64,000 nt of DNA from Paenibacillus sp. ACRRY (GTDB taxonomy: Bacteria; Bacillota; Bacilli; Paenibacillales; Paenibacillaceae), in NCBI RefSeq assembly GCF_022346995.1, contig NZ_JAKRNM010000004.1, positions 482,633-546,632 on the forward strand. Direction: 5' to 3'. A program made the position numbers and the translations under genes. Shown piece by piece: positions 8,476-16,998 of the stretch (positions are counted from its first letter, which is position 1; each line of letters opens with the position of its first letter). Below the pieces are notes generated by a model that had not been told where the DNA came from, searched no databases, and was given only the letters and a program-made list of their open reading frames with translations.

Positions 8476-8510
8476 AGATGGCGCTGTAGCAATACAGCAG
8501 CCATCTTTTT
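8476..8510 (+). terminator. intrinsic terminator of the MFS gene
   Basis: AGATGGC (8476-8482) pairs with GCCATCT (8500-8506) around a CTGT/ACAG inner stem and ends in TTTTT. Confidence 0.8.
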
Positions 8511-8545
8511 GATGTGACTATATATGTGGGCAAGTAATATACATT

Positions 8546-8577
8546 AAAAAGGGAAACCTCTTCATGAGAGATTTCCC
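8546..8577 (-). terminator. intrinsic terminator of the small acidic gene pair
   Basis: GGGAAA-C-CTCT pairs with AGAG-A-TTTCCC (8551-8577), followed on the minus strand by TTTTT (8550-8546). It lies downstream of the gene ending at 8615. Confidence 0.75.
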
Positions 8578-8614
8578 TATTGTTCAGCCTGATGAATTAC
8601 ATGGCACAGTTGTA

Positions 8615-8794
8615 TCATTCTTCAGAGTCGGATTTCTCCTTAGGAATAGCATGCTCAACAGCATCACGTTGATCCTCTTTCTCCAGAGCATCCGGAAATG
8701 AATCTTCCGTAAATAGTCCAAAATCAGGATCGATGTCCCGTTCGGTCACCAGATTATCCGGCGTCTCGACATGCTTATGGTGATCATCCTTCAT
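8615..8794 (-). CDS. small acidic hypothetical protein, 59 residues
   Basis: The frame opens with ATG after a perfect AGGAGGTG site and runs 59 codons: MKDDHHKHVETPDNLVTE, then DPDFGLFTEDSFPDALEKED, ending KEKSDSEE. It is rich in Asp, Glu and His, with no membrane segment. I do not recognise a family. It lies 42 bases after the larger acidic protein gene at 8837-9208 on the same strand, and one terminator closes the pair, so they are probably co-transcribed. Confidence 0.75.
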   Translation of the reverse strand: MKDDHHKHVETPDNLVTERDIDPDFGLFTEDSFPDALEKEDQRDAVEHAIPKEKSDSEE

Positions 8795-8836
8795 TATGCT
8801 GCACCTCCTAATTCATGCAAGGGGAGTTTGCCAATC

Positions 8837-9208
8837 TTAACGTCTTGGAAGAATATCATCCTGCGGTTTGGCATCGGCTCCTGCACCATTGAGCAGATCG
8901 GTACCATGAAGGGCGTCCGGATCAGGTGCAGCTGGGTCAACTGGGCTATTTGGCTGCAGGAGATCGGCATCAGGTACAGATTCCAGTGCAGGTTCTGCCA
9001 GCCGTGATTCGAGCTCCTCATCCTCTACTGTCGTTGCAGCTACAGGAGGCAGGTCCGTCTCATCGGTTTCAATTCGTCTTCCGGACACTTCGTCAAATGT
9101 ATCCATATCGCCCTCGGGCACTTCCGTTTCGGGCGGAATATCACGGGATCTCTGATATCGGTCATAATAACGGTCGCTTTCGTCATTACTAATCGGTCTG
9201 TCTGTCAT
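8837..9208 (-). CDS. acidic, proline-rich hypothetical protein
   Basis: This 123-residue protein is very rich in Asp, Glu, Pro and Ala. The N-terminus SNDESDRYYDRYQRSRD is Arg/Tyr-rich; the rest looks intrinsically disordered (DPAAPDPDALHGTDLLNG). There is no signal peptide or membrane helix. AAAGGAG precedes the ATG. The family is unknown. It is the first gene of a likely two-gene transcript with the 59-residue acidic protein, and the shared composition suggests a common role, which I cannot name. Confidence 0.75.
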   Translation of the reverse strand: MTDRPISNDESDRYYDRYQRSRDIPPETEVPEGDMDTFDEVSGRRIETDETDLPPVAATTVEDEELESRLAEPALESVPDADLLQPNSPVDPAAPDPDALHGTDLLNGAGADAKPQDDILPRR

Positions 9209-9360
9209 AAGTAGCAGCTCCTTTCAGGAATTAAATGTGTTTGACTGCATGTATTTTTGTGTTGATATCTTCAAAGGTTCTTACCCCGTAGTTACCCAAA
9301 CCGCAATCGTTGTAATCGTGCACGTTTTAGCATTCCCTGGGGTGCACCGAATATGAATGA

Positions 9361-9522
9361 TTAAAATTTAGGGAATACATATTTGACGAGAAAGTACAGG
9401 AAGCCGAAAAAAATGATTACATAAGCCGCATATTTAATAAAAGTGGAGGCGACCATGCTGGAATCCGATTTTTGCTGGATATCTTTCCGTTCTACTTCTA
9501 CCGTTTTGTGTGGCTCATTCAT
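9361..9522 (-). CDS. small single-pass membrane protein, 53 residues
   Basis: The start is placed at the ATG nine bases after AAGGAG; a longer in-frame version lacks a site. The product has a polar N-terminus (MNEPHKTVEVERKDIQQKSD) and a C-terminal hydrophobic helix (YAAYVIIFFGFLYFLVKYV). Size and layout recall short YqzM-like Firmicute proteins, but the similarity is too weak to name. A tail-anchored topology with the N-terminus in the cytoplasm is inferred. Confidence 0.65.
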   Translation of the reverse strand: MNEPHKTVEVERKDIQQKSDSSMVASTFIKYAAYVIIFFGFLYFLVKYVFPKF

Positions 9523-9666
9523 TTCAATCATCTCCTTAATAGGTGAGTGGTTTCTTTGAGGAACCATTACACCCATAGAAGCGAATTGAATCGTAGAGCA
9601 GCTGGTACAGCTTTCAAGCAAGGCCTATGTTATGATGGAGCATGATGAAACAGGGAGGGATTCCAG

Positions 9667-9948
9667 TTGGAATGGTATACACTTGGCAATATGATCAGTC
9701 GAATCCGAATTGGACAAAAGGCATCTACGCCCGGCTTTTCGCGTACAGTCATTCGCAGACCGGACGGTTTGTTCTGGGTTGGTGGCATATGGGCAGGACA
9801 AGTTGTCCAGCTGCGTGATTTTCTTTTTTCGGATATATGGACGATCTATGAGGATGAGGAAACGGAGCAGTGGCTGAAGTTTCGGAATGCCTATGAACGG
9901 ACGGAACGCGAAATGATAGAGAACCAGTTCGAAGATTTACGCGAGTAA
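9667..9948 (+). CDS. hypothetical cytosolic protein, 93 residues
   Basis: The TTG start is supported by GGGAGGG ten bases upstream. The product shows a compact region (GFSRTVIRRPDGLFWVGGIWAGQVV) and ends in a charged helix (YERTEREMIENQFEDLRE). It has no signal or membrane helix and no family I recognise. It is flanked by a divergent small membrane protein gene and the 7TM kinase gene, about 200 bases away, so it is probably transcribed alone. Confidence 0.65.
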   Translation: MEWYTLGNMISRIRIGQKASTPGFSRTVIRRPDGLFWVGGIWAGQVVQLRDFLFSDIWTIYEDEETEQWLKFRNAYERTEREMIENQFEDLRE

Positions 9949-10033
9949 AACAAGTGATAACTGGATTCCTTCGTTATAAAATGGAAATAAATATATAGTT
10001 GAACTAAAATGTGATTTTTTTCGTTTGCCATTA

Positions 10034-10063
10034 GAAGGTGACACGTTAAATCATGGCGAATCA
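10034..10063 (+). promoter_or_regulatory. possible sigma-H-type promoter of the 7TM kinase
   Basis: GAAGGTGAC and GGCGAATCA are separated by 12 bases. This resembles the B. subtilis sigma-H consensus (RNAGGAWWW, 11-12 bases, RNNGAATWW) with one mismatch at the -35 core. It lies about 90 bases before the kinase start. Sigma-H control would suit a kinase feeding sporulation. The rest of 9949-10151 shows nothing else clear. Confidence 0.3.
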
Positions 10064-10151
10064 TAAATGATAGAGTTAGGGGATAGATTCAGCATTTGGC
10101 ATCATTCGAGGGTTGCTAAATGCTCAAAATATGAACTTTGAGGTGCTGTGA

Positions 10152-12053
10152 ATGAAAAATGTGCCCAAAGCTATCATTGTCCTATGGATCAGCCTGTTAT
10201 TCATCATGTATTGGCCGCAGGGAGTAGGCGCGGCAAGTGTACAGGAAGATAACAGTCCTGTCCCCATTACGACATGGGAAGTAAAATGGGGAAATGCGCA
10301 CGATCAGGGGTTTATCAGCGAAGTGGGAAGACCCGATGAAGTTTGGGAGCGGCAAGGGTTGGAGAAGCCGGATTATACCACGGTTAATCCTTCTACGGAG
10401 TCACTATGGACTCGCTTGACCATTCCACAACTGAGTGAGGATAATTCCGCCATTCGTTTTGAAAATATTAAAGGTCAACATATTGTGATCTATCTTAAGG
10501 ATCGCAAGGTGTATGAGAACTATCATTATAATTACGACAACAACGCGGTATTATTGCCTCTATCCATTGAAAATTCAGATGAGCAACTGTATATATGGAC
10601 TGAAAATACCAACGGCCGACTCGGAATCTTCGGGACGATTGAGGTAGGCAGATATACTAATCTGCAGGAGAGATACATTCATAATGGCTTGTTGGATGTC
10701 ATCTTAGGGGCAACCTTTCTGTTCACAGCCATGACCATGCTAAGCTGCACATTCTTCTTTGGCAAATTCCATAAGGGATTATGGATCTCGCTATGTGTTG
10801 TCATGGGTTCCATCGGAACGATGATCATTACGTATTCACAATTTCTGTATACGTTCTACCAGATTTACGGGGATCTATACTCCATATTGTTCGATATGGC
10901 GATGCTGGCGGGAATGCCTGCACTATGTTATTTTTTCGAACAGATTATTGGGGCGGGTCCTTATGGAATCTTCACGAAGTTAAGAAAATTCCAGCTCGTG
11001 TATTCCGGTATTGCAATCATGGCACTGCTCCTGTATTTCATCTCGAGTGGTCAATGGGACGTACTTTATGTATTTCTTGTTCAAAAGGCAATCGGCGTCA
11101 TTTTGGTTATTCTGCTGACATTATTGATGATAGGCACCATATCTCAAGCACTTAGAAGAAACAAAGAAGCGATACTGCTGGCTGCAGGATACAGCACGTT
11201 TGCGCTGATCAGCGTAGCGGAATTGTTGTGGTACTATCAGCGTAATGGCACGTATCATCTGATATGGTGGAAGTGGTCGATGGTTGCTTTTATCATAGCG
11301 CTTATTGCCATTCTGGGCAGTCGTTTTGCGGAAAAGCATAGACAGGTCATTGAATACTCCAAGGAACTGGAGCTGTTCAACAATGAATTGCAGCGATCCG
11401 AGAAGATGGAGATTATTAGTGAGCTGGCCGCTTCGGTTGCCCATGAAGTTCGAAATCCACTACAGGTGACAAGAGGATTCCTACAGCTGATGACCGAACA
11501 GGAAGACAACAAAAACAAGGGGTATGTGCGAATTGCCCTCGAGGAGCTAGACCGGGCATCAGGGATCATTACGGACTTTCTGACGTTTGCCAAACCGGAG
11601 TTTGATCATATCGCTTCTCTTAATATTGCTGAAGAGTTTACGCATATTGAAGGGATTCTGGTGCCGATGGCCAATCTGGAAGGCGGTAAAATAACAACGG
11701 ATATTCCGCCAGATCTCTGGATTCGTGGCAACTCCTCCAAGTTCAAACAGGCCTTTATTAATATTATTAAAAACAGTATTGAAGCTTTGCAAGGTCAGGG
11801 CCAGATTGATATATGGGCATATGCCCAAGATGGAATCATTAAAGTTCACGTTAGGGATAATGGGGAAGGCATGGATGAGGAAGCTTTGGTCCGCCTGGGA
11901 GAGCCTTACTTCTCCAACAAAATCAAGGGAACAGGACTTGGCATGATGGTAACCTTCCGAATTGTGGAAGCGATGCATGGCGAGATATCATTTACAAGCA
12001 CAAAAGGGGTAGGAACGGAAGCTGTTGTATCTTTTGCCGAGTTCGTCGATTGA
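10152..12053 (+). CDS. 7TM-sensor histidine kinase, sporulation-kinase-like
   Basis: This is a 633-residue membrane kinase. A signal peptide (residues 1-27) is followed by an extracytoplasmic jelly-roll region to about 175 (7TMR-DISM extracellular type), seven hydrophobic segments to about 395, a short coiled coil, then HisKA with AASVAHEVRNPLQVTRGFLQLM (phospho-acceptor His). The ATPase domain has N box IINIIKNSIEALQG, G1 DNGEGMD and G2 GTGLGMM. The HEVRNPLQ...GFLQLM H box is typical of Bacillus sporulation kinases, which feed Spo0F. No response regulator lies next to it, which also fits such an orphan kinase. GAGGTG precedes the ATG. Confidence 0.85.
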   Translation: MKNVPKAIIVLWISLLFIMYWPQGVGAASVQEDNSPVPITTWEVKWGNAHDQGFISEVGRPDEVWERQGLEKPDYTTVNPSTESLWTRLTIPQLSEDNSAIRFENIKGQHIVIYLKDRKVYENYHYNYDNNAVLLPLSIENSDEQLYIWTENTNGRLGIFGTIEVGRYTNLQERYIHNGLLDVILGATFLFTAMTMLSCTFFFGKFHKGLWISLCVVMGSIGTMIITYSQFLYTFYQIYGDLYSILFDMAMLAGMPALCYFFEQIIGAGPYGIFTKLRKFQLVYSGIAIMALLLYFISSGQWDVLYVFLVQKAIGVILVILLTLLMIGTISQALRRNKEAILLAAGYSTFALISVAELLWYYQRNGTYHLIWWKWSMVAFIIALIAILGSRFAEKHRQVIEYSKELELFNNELQRSEKMEIISELAASVAHEVRNPLQVTRGFLQLMTEQEDNKNKGYVRIALEELDRASGIITDFLTFAKPEFDHIASLNIAEEFTHIEGILVPMANLEGGKITTDIPPDLWIRGNSSKFKQAFINIIKNSIEALQGQGQIDIWAYAQDGIIKVHVRDNGEGMDEEALVRLGEPYFSNKIKGTGLGMMVTFRIVEAMHGEISFTSTKGVGTEAVVSFAEFVD

Positions 12054-12083
12054 CGGACTGGCAGAAGATACAACAGCTTTTTT
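12019..12083 (+). terminator. intrinsic terminator overlapping the kinase 3' end
   Basis: AAGCTGTTGTATCTT inside the last codons pairs with AAGATACAACAGCTT after the stop, with TGCC/GGCA extending the stem, then TTTTTT. Confidence 0.85.
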
Positions 12084-12134
12084 GTCCTCTACCCCTTTAC
12101 CTGTAATGACGGCCCGAGCCGCTAATTTGGGTGT

Positions 12135-12377
12135 TTAGGTTCTCCAAGGTCCGCAATTCACGTCATAATTCACCTTGGAGGGATTGGGCGGAATGACAAG
12201 AACATAATCATTCTGCTGTTCTTCTACTGTACGGATCTTGACGTTGTCCGGAATATCAATACCGAATGCATCGCGAAGTGCCTGTTTTGGATTGGAATGC
12301 AGCTGCTGTCTGAAATGTTCATCGGTCCAGGCCTTTTCAATAATATCCTCATGCAGTGTTCTCTCAGATACCATCAT
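12135..12377 (-). CDS. NHLP-type (nitrile hydratase leader) RiPP-like precursor peptide
   Basis: The 80-residue protein matches the nitrile-hydratase-alpha-like leader family of peptide precursors: EKAWTDEHFRQQLHSNPKQAL, then FGIDIPDNVKIRTVEE and the strand DYVLVIPPNPS. The short C-terminal segment after the leader (about residues 64-80) is SKVNYDVNCGPWRT-like, with one Cys, one Trp and two Asn. No GG or GA cleavage site is evident where many NHLP leaders have one. AGAAGGGA precedes the ATG. It is the second gene of a unit, 44 bases after an isoprenoid-synthase-like gene. No YcaO, radical SAM, LanM or peptidase-ABC gene is nearby. Whether it is processed or acts as a carrier or partner is open. 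Confidence 0.85.
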   Translation of the reverse strand: MMVSERTLHEDIIEKAWTDEHFRQQLHSNPKQALRDAFGIDIPDNVKIRTVEEQQNDYVLVIPPNPSKVNYDVNCGPWRT

Positions 12378-12421
12378 CGTTCAACAATCCCTTCTTATAT
12401 GGAATATGAACTGTCACAGTT

Positions 12422-13381
12422 TCATGACTTCCCCTGTGGGTTTAAGCCATGTTCACTGATCCAGTAATGAAACCCGCCTTGATGAAGCATTTTTTTGTGC
12501 TGCTTGATTGCCTCGACAGCTTGTACAAGTGTTTGGCATAAGTGCGTATTAAAGGTCAAGAGGTGCGGAATTCCTAAGTTAGACGATGCCAGGATGTCTT
12601 GATATCGGTAAGCAATGTCTACATAAGAGTTCATGATTGGCGTGCTGTACATATTATCCCGGATACGCTCGCTTAGCGGCTGTAAAGGATAAGCTAGTTG
12701 TAGAGCAGAAGAAATATGAGAAAGGAAACTGTTGTAATTTCCCTGTGCCGCATCTTGATCCATGTCATTGAAATCATCTGTCATCTGGAGGGTCATAAGT
12801 GCGATGTTAACAGCAGAACATACGGCAATAACTCGGTCTTTTTGTTCAAGGAAAAGAAGAGCACCTGCAGCTCCAAGTTGAAGGGGGGCTGCCTTTTGGG
12901 CGATCAGAAGCGGGTTTTCCTTGAAGTAATCCAGAGACTTCTCGCCGTTAACACTAACAGCCCAGTCCGTTACATATTGTCTGAAATACGTCCAAAACAG
13001 GGAAGTCGGGCTAAATAAGTCCGAGTAGATATGCAGAGCATCCATGTAGTATAAATTACCCAAGGATAACTTCAATGTGCTGTCGTCAGGACGTTCATCC
13101 ATCACTTCATCCTGATTGAGAAAATACAACATATGAATCAGACAGGCCGTGCTTAACTTGTGTGCAGTCTGTGGGGAGAGTCCGTCTGAAATCTGCATCC
13201 AGAGCGGAATAATGTAGCCAATATAACTGTGACCTGAATCGCGTAACAGGGGATTAATAGAGTGAAGTTGTTCCAGTGCATGTTCTGACAGGGATTCAGG
13301 ATAGTTCTGAACCAGCTGCTCGGCAGCAGCGAACACCACCTCCAAATCGGATCTAAACGGATCAAGCCATTCTCTCCACAT
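12422..13381 (-). CDS. class I isoprenoid-synthase-like enzyme
   Basis: This all-alpha protein has 319 residues from the ATG at 13381 (AAGGA just upstream; a TTG at 13405 is an alternative). Two aspartate-rich motifs sit where trans-prenyltransferases and class I terpene synthases bind Mg-diphosphate: DEVMDERPDD (residues 91-100) and TDDFNDMDQD (201-210). A Lys-bearing segment, AQKAAPLQLGAAGALLF (161-177), resembles the KTGxLFxxA region of polyprenyl synthases. The first motif is DExxD rather than DDxxD, so it may be a divergent synthase. It heads a two-gene unit with the NHLP precursor. The product and any link to the peptide are unknown. Confidence 0.75.
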   Translation of the reverse strand: MWREWLDPFRSDLEVVFAAAEQLVQNYPESLSEHALEQLHSINPLLRDSGHSYIGYIIPLWMQISDGLSPQTAHKLSTACLIHMLYFLNQDEVMDERPDDSTLKLSLGNLYYMDALHIYSDLFSPTSLFWTYFRQYVTDWAVSVNGEKSLDYFKENPLLIAQKAAPLQLGAAGALLFLEQKDRVIAVCSAVNIALMTLQMTDDFNDMDQDAAQGNYNSFLSHISSALQLAYPLQPLSERIRDNMYSTPIMNSYVDIAYRYQDILASSNLGIPHLLTFNTHLCQTLVQAVEAIKQHKKMLHQGGFHYWISEHGLNPQGKS

Positions 13382-13604
13382 CGTTTCCTTACGCCCTTCC
13401 CGCAATAAAATAATTAAGGACTATTCGACTAGATCATGGAGTTATACCCAGTATAGCGGATATGAATTGAAAAAAATAGGATCTTTTGTGATGAATTGTG
13501 AAATATATGATGACTTTTTGTATTTTTATGGGATAAAAATGGGTGGATTAGGCTCAAACTAGGGGTAGACCACAGTATTTCGACATACGAAAGGCGGAAG
13601 AGAA

Positions 13605-14336
13605 ATGAAACACCAATGGAAAACATGGCTTGCAAGCAGTTTGGCAGCCATGCTCATATTAGCAGCAACGGGAAATGCTGCCTCAGCCAGTGCGGCAGAG
13701 GAGCCTGAAGGCGCCGGAATGACGACTCCGGCAGCTTCCCAGAGTGACAAACATCCTTGTATGCAGGCAAGCCATGGATTATTTATGATTGGTGAAACTG
13801 CCGATCTGCTCGGCATTGGACTCAGAGACCTGAAGGAGCAGATGGAGCTAGGCAAGACATTGACCCAGATTGCCAAAGAGCGCAAAGGGCTAAGCGAAGA
13901 GCAGCTGCTGCAGAAGCTTAAACCATCCCTTGTGAAACGTCTGGATCAAGCTGCTGCAGAAGGCTGCTTAACCAAGGAGCAGGTCTCAGCAGCCAAGGCT
14001 GGCATGGATGAAAAGTTGAAAAAGGTCATCAATACCCCGCTTAGAGAGCTGCGTAGGGAGTTTGCAAGTCATGGAAGAAAACATCCTTCCTTGAACCACA
14101 AGGCGATTGCCCAATTTATCGGCATTACGCCGGAACAGCTTCATGAGCAGTTGAAAAGTGGCAAGTCTCTTGCTGAAGTTGCCAAAGCACATGGAATTAG
14201 TGAAACACAACTCATTGACAAGCTGAAGGAAGAGTTGACGGGTGATCTGCAGCGACTTGTGAACCATAAGGGAGGGGCACATTCCATTCCACGGGAACAT
14301 GCACCAGGGCACCCGGCCTCAACTGAGTCAGATTAA
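13605..14336 (+). CDS. secreted helical-repeat protein
   Basis: This is a 243-residue exported protein. The signal peptide (WLASSLAAMLILAATGNAASASA) is followed by two copies of a ~75-residue helical unit: copy one ADLLGIGLRDLKEQMELGKTLTQIAK (from ~63), copy two AQFIGITPEQLHEQLKSGKSLAEVAK (from ~166). Each is followed by GxSExxLxxKLK and a helix. This unit is common in secreted Bacillales proteins of unknown function. The C-terminus is His/Pro/Gly-rich. It is divergent from the isoprenoid-synthase gene, with about 220 bases between. Confidence 0.78.
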   Translation: MKHQWKTWLASSLAAMLILAATGNAASASAAEEPEGAGMTTPAASQSDKHPCMQASHGLFMIGETADLLGIGLRDLKEQMELGKTLTQIAKERKGLSEEQLLQKLKPSLVKRLDQAAAEGCLTKEQVSAAKAGMDEKLKKVINTPLRELRREFASHGRKHPSLNHKAIAQFIGITPEQLHEQLKSGKSLAEVAKAHGISETQLIDKLKEELTGDLQRLVNHKGGAHSIPREHAPGHPASTESD

Positions 14337-14348
14337 TCTATGTATATG

Positions 14349-14388
14349 CAGGGCGCCTTATCTTCCTTGGAAGAAAGGCGCCCTGTTT
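14349..14388 (+). terminator. intrinsic terminator of the helical-repeat gene
   Basis: CAGGGCGCCTT pairs with AAGGCGCCCTG (14349-14385), with TCTTCC/GGAAGA as inner stem and a short T-run. Confidence 0.75.
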
Positions 14389-14461
14389 CTCGTAAACATA
14401 GATGTACAACGAGGTTGACTGAGGTTTACTTTTACTAGTCTATGCTATGTGATCAACCCTT

Positions 14462-15718
14462 CTAGCTTGTTTCGGAAGAACGGCTTGCACTTGCACTCAG
14501 CGGTGTAACAGGTCCGGCTTTAATCCGAGGCTCTACAGTATCCGAACCTTGAACAGACGAGTTCCGGCTCCGCTTACGCTGTAAACCAACCGTATAACGG
14601 GAACCCGGTAATCGGGATAGTCCATAGCTAATGGCCAGTGCTGTGGCAGTTGTCACCAGAAATGACAGCAAGGTTACCGGCAGATGCCAGCCGCCAAGCT
14701 GGAGTGGTCTGGTGAAGTAGGCGATCGCATAGATAACCAGAGCATGCACTAGATAACCGCCGAACGAATAGCGGCCGATCCAGGTGAGCGCGCCCAGGAA
14801 CTTCGTTGTTTTGCCTCGTAACAGGACAAGGAATCCATATAACATGAACATCTGCGCCATAATAATAATGAACGTTGTCGGCTTCAGATATGTCGATATA
14901 TTAAGATTGACAACATCCCCAGACCCTCTAAGCACATCGTAACCCAGCCAGAAGTACATGCCAATGAAAAGACTGATCATCCATGGGAGCGCACGAATGG
15001 TCCAGTTTCTCCAAGTGTCTACAGCCCAAGCGCAAACTGCCCCGAGAAAAAAGTAGAACCAGTACATCACCCAGGAGTAGGAACGATACTCCAGCAATGT
15101 CGACCAGGGCTTCGCAAGTGCCGCTGTCCAGCTGGCCATGTCGTAATAGGACCACTTCATCAGCAAGCTATACATTCCCGCTGCAAGCAGAACAAGCAAT
15201 AGAACGGATTGCATGCGTGTTATTTTGGTGATTTTGGTAAGCTGGCTGTTCACGAATTGCACACCGAGCCTGAACAAAGGAAATAACACGTAAAACTGAA
15301 AAATCATGATGACAAACCAGAGATGATATCCTGTCTGAGGGATGAAAAGCTCGCGGATCAGGCTGCGTACATCCGGCGTGCCCGAGAGCCAAAATGCAGG
15401 TGTGAAAATGCGAACAGACAGCCAGTAGATCAGTGTCCAGAGAATAAAGGGCACATAAATATCACCAAATCGTTTTCGGATGAATGGACGGTATTCCGGC
15501 TTCACCTGACGATGATGATAAAAAAGCATCACACCGGACAAAAAGACAAAGGTCGGCGTTCCGAACCGGGTGAGATGATAGATCATGGTCAGCATGACGG
15601 AATCCGGCTGTTCGATATCTGAACGATAGATATATTCCGCAATATTATGCTGCATGACGATGGCGAGAAACGCGATCCCACGCAGCTGCGTCCACTCTTC
15701 TATACGCGGTTTTCCCAA
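14462..15718 (-). CDS. membrane acyltransferase (acyltransferase-3 family)
   Basis: The TTG start at 15718 has AAGGAGG nine bases upstream; the frame extends further but without a site. The 418-residue product has about ten hydrophobic segments. The N-terminal LRGIAFLAIVMQHNIAEYIY places the family His in the first helix (the R-x(10)-H pattern). FGTPTFVFLSGVMLFYHHR and RFGDIYVPFILWTLIYW are further family signatures. Such enzymes O-acylate surface polysaccharides, teichoic acids or small molecules. The C-terminal ~40 residues are a polar Ser/Arg-rich tail. The neighbouring LCP gene hints at envelope polymer modification, which is inference. Confidence 0.85.
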   Translation of the reverse strand: MGKPRIEEWTQLRGIAFLAIVMQHNIAEYIYRSDIEQPDSVMLTMIYHLTRFGTPTFVFLSGVMLFYHHRQVKPEYRPFIRKRFGDIYVPFILWTLIYWLSVRIFTPAFWLSGTPDVRSLIRELFIPQTGYHLWFVIMIFQFYVLFPLFRLGVQFVNSQLTKITKITRMQSVLLLVLLAAGMYSLLMKWSYYDMASWTAALAKPWSTLLEYRSYSWVMYWFYFFLGAVCAWAVDTWRNWTIRALPWMISLFIGMYFWLGYDVLRGSGDVVNLNISTYLKPTTFIIIMAQMFMLYGFLVLLRGKTTKFLGALTWIGRYSFGGYLVHALVIYAIAYFTRPLQLGGWHLPVTLLSFLVTTATALAISYGLSRLPGSRYTVGLQRKRSRNSSVQGSDTVEPRIKAGPVTPLSASASRSSETS

Positions 15719-15803
15719 GATGGCCCGCCTCCTTCCAATACACAACATCATTAAAGGGTACTATTTCAACATTAAGAGGAGATTAAATGGTGAAAATAGG
15801 ATA

Positions 15804-15830
15804 AAAAAACGGCGGCCCTAAAGGCCGCCG
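15804..15830 (-). terminator. intrinsic terminator of the LCP gene
   Basis: CGGCGGCC and GGCCGCCG with a CTAAA loop (15810-15830), then a minus-strand T-run (15809-15804). Confidence 0.85.
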
Positions 15831-15839
15831 CTTTTCTAT

Positions 15840-16817
15840 TTATTGTTGCTCTGCCTGAGCATCTTCCTCGAAAAGATTTTGAATAAATGCCTGGAGTTTA
15901 TTTTTGTCCACGCCCAGAACCTGAGCAGAACCTGCAAGCTCGTTGGTTAACAATTTATTAGGTGGAATCTGCTGTTTGTCCACTTCATTGACATTAATGT
16001 CAAACCCGAGCGAGGCCAGCTTCAGCATCTGTGTAGGGCTGAGGTCTGTCTCAATATATGGGGCAACCGCCTCCAGGATCTCCGGAATTTTGAAGAGGGA
16101 GGTGGTGCTTTGCAGCTTCTTGGCAAGCTCGGTCATGAAGATACGCTGCCGTTCGGTGCGTGTGAAATCGGATGTGGCATCATGCCGGAAACGAACATAT
16201 TGGAGGGCCGTTTTGCCGTCCATGTGCTGAAGTCCCTTTTTGAGATCAATGTCATACATATGTTTGTCAGCTTTGCTGGTGTAGTACATGTCTTTTTCCA
16301 CATCAATATCAATGCCGCCTACAGCATCGACAAGGGCCATGAAGCCGATGAAGTCCGTATATACGTAATGCTGAATCGGAATGCCAAGCAGATTGCTTAC
16401 CGTTTGTTTGGTCAATTCAGCGCCCCCGTAGGAAAAAGCTGCGTTAAGCCGGCTTTTGCCATGCCCAGGGATATCCACATATGTATCTCGCAGGACAGAG
16501 AATAAATGCGCCCGTTTGGACACAGGATCAATGGAAGCCACCATGACCGAATCTGAGCGCCCTGCATCATCCCCTCTGGAGTCACCCCCGAGAAGCAGGA
16601 TGTTAACGCGTTCCTTGCCTTCCCACTTGGGAATTGGTGTTGTTGTAGTGTCCGTACCAAGGTCTGCTTGAGAATTGGATGTGGACGATGAGGAGGTACC
16701 TGAAGCGGTTGAGATGCTATTGGCAAAGTGTACAATGGAATATCCGTAATATACGAGGACGCCTGTTACGGCAAGTGCCAGGGTCAGGGTTGTCCCCCAC
16801 AACCATTTTTTAAGCAT
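15840..16817 (-). CDS. LCP (LytR-CpsA-Psr) family cell-wall glycopolymer transferase
   Basis: The start at 16817 is chosen because AAAGGTG lies seven bases upstream. The 325-residue product has an N-terminal membrane anchor (WGTTLTLALAVTGVLVYYGY), a short Ser/Thr linker, and an LCP domain. NILLLGGDSRGDDAGRSDSVMV carries the conserved Asp and Arg that bind polyprenyl diphosphate. FSVLRDTYVDIPGHGKSRLN, LNAAFSYGGAELT and ALQYVRFRHD complete the core. LCP enzymes move teichoic acid or other glycopolymers from lipid carriers to peptidoglycan outside the membrane. It is monocistronic with its own terminator. Confidence 0.92.
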   Translation of the reverse strand: MLKKWLWGTTLTLALAVTGVLVYYGYSIVHFANSISTASGTSSSSTSNSQADLGTDTTTTPIPKWEGKERVNILLLGGDSRGDDAGRSDSVMVASIDPVSKRAHLFSVLRDTYVDIPGHGKSRLNAAFSYGGAELTKQTVSNLLGIPIQHYVYTDFIGFMALVDAVGGIDIDVEKDMYYTSKADKHMYDIDLKKGLQHMDGKTALQYVRFRHDATSDFTRTERQRIFMTELAKKLQSTTSLFKIPEILEAVAPYIETDLSPTQMLKLASLGFDINVNEVDKQQIPPNKLLTNELAGSAQVLGVDKNKLQAFIQNLFEEDAQAEQQ

Positions 16818-16925
16818 AATCTTCACCTTTCTATTGTTGAACTGATATGTAACCCAGACTATTTTAACAAAAAGTAAGGAGAATGTCCCCTTTGATTTCG
16901 AATATTCGGTCAGTCGGTGCATTGT

Positions 16926-16953
16926 TTGACAAATAGTTGGTGGGTATTATAGT
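16926..16953 (+). promoter_or_regulatory. sigma-A-type promoter of the PAP2 gene
   Basis: TTGACA (16926-16931) and TATAGT (16948-16953) are 16 bases apart, about 45 bases before the start codon. Confidence 0.55.
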
Positions 16954-16998
16954 GTAAAAACGAATCACGTTTTATGTCATGGAGGTATTAACGCAATT

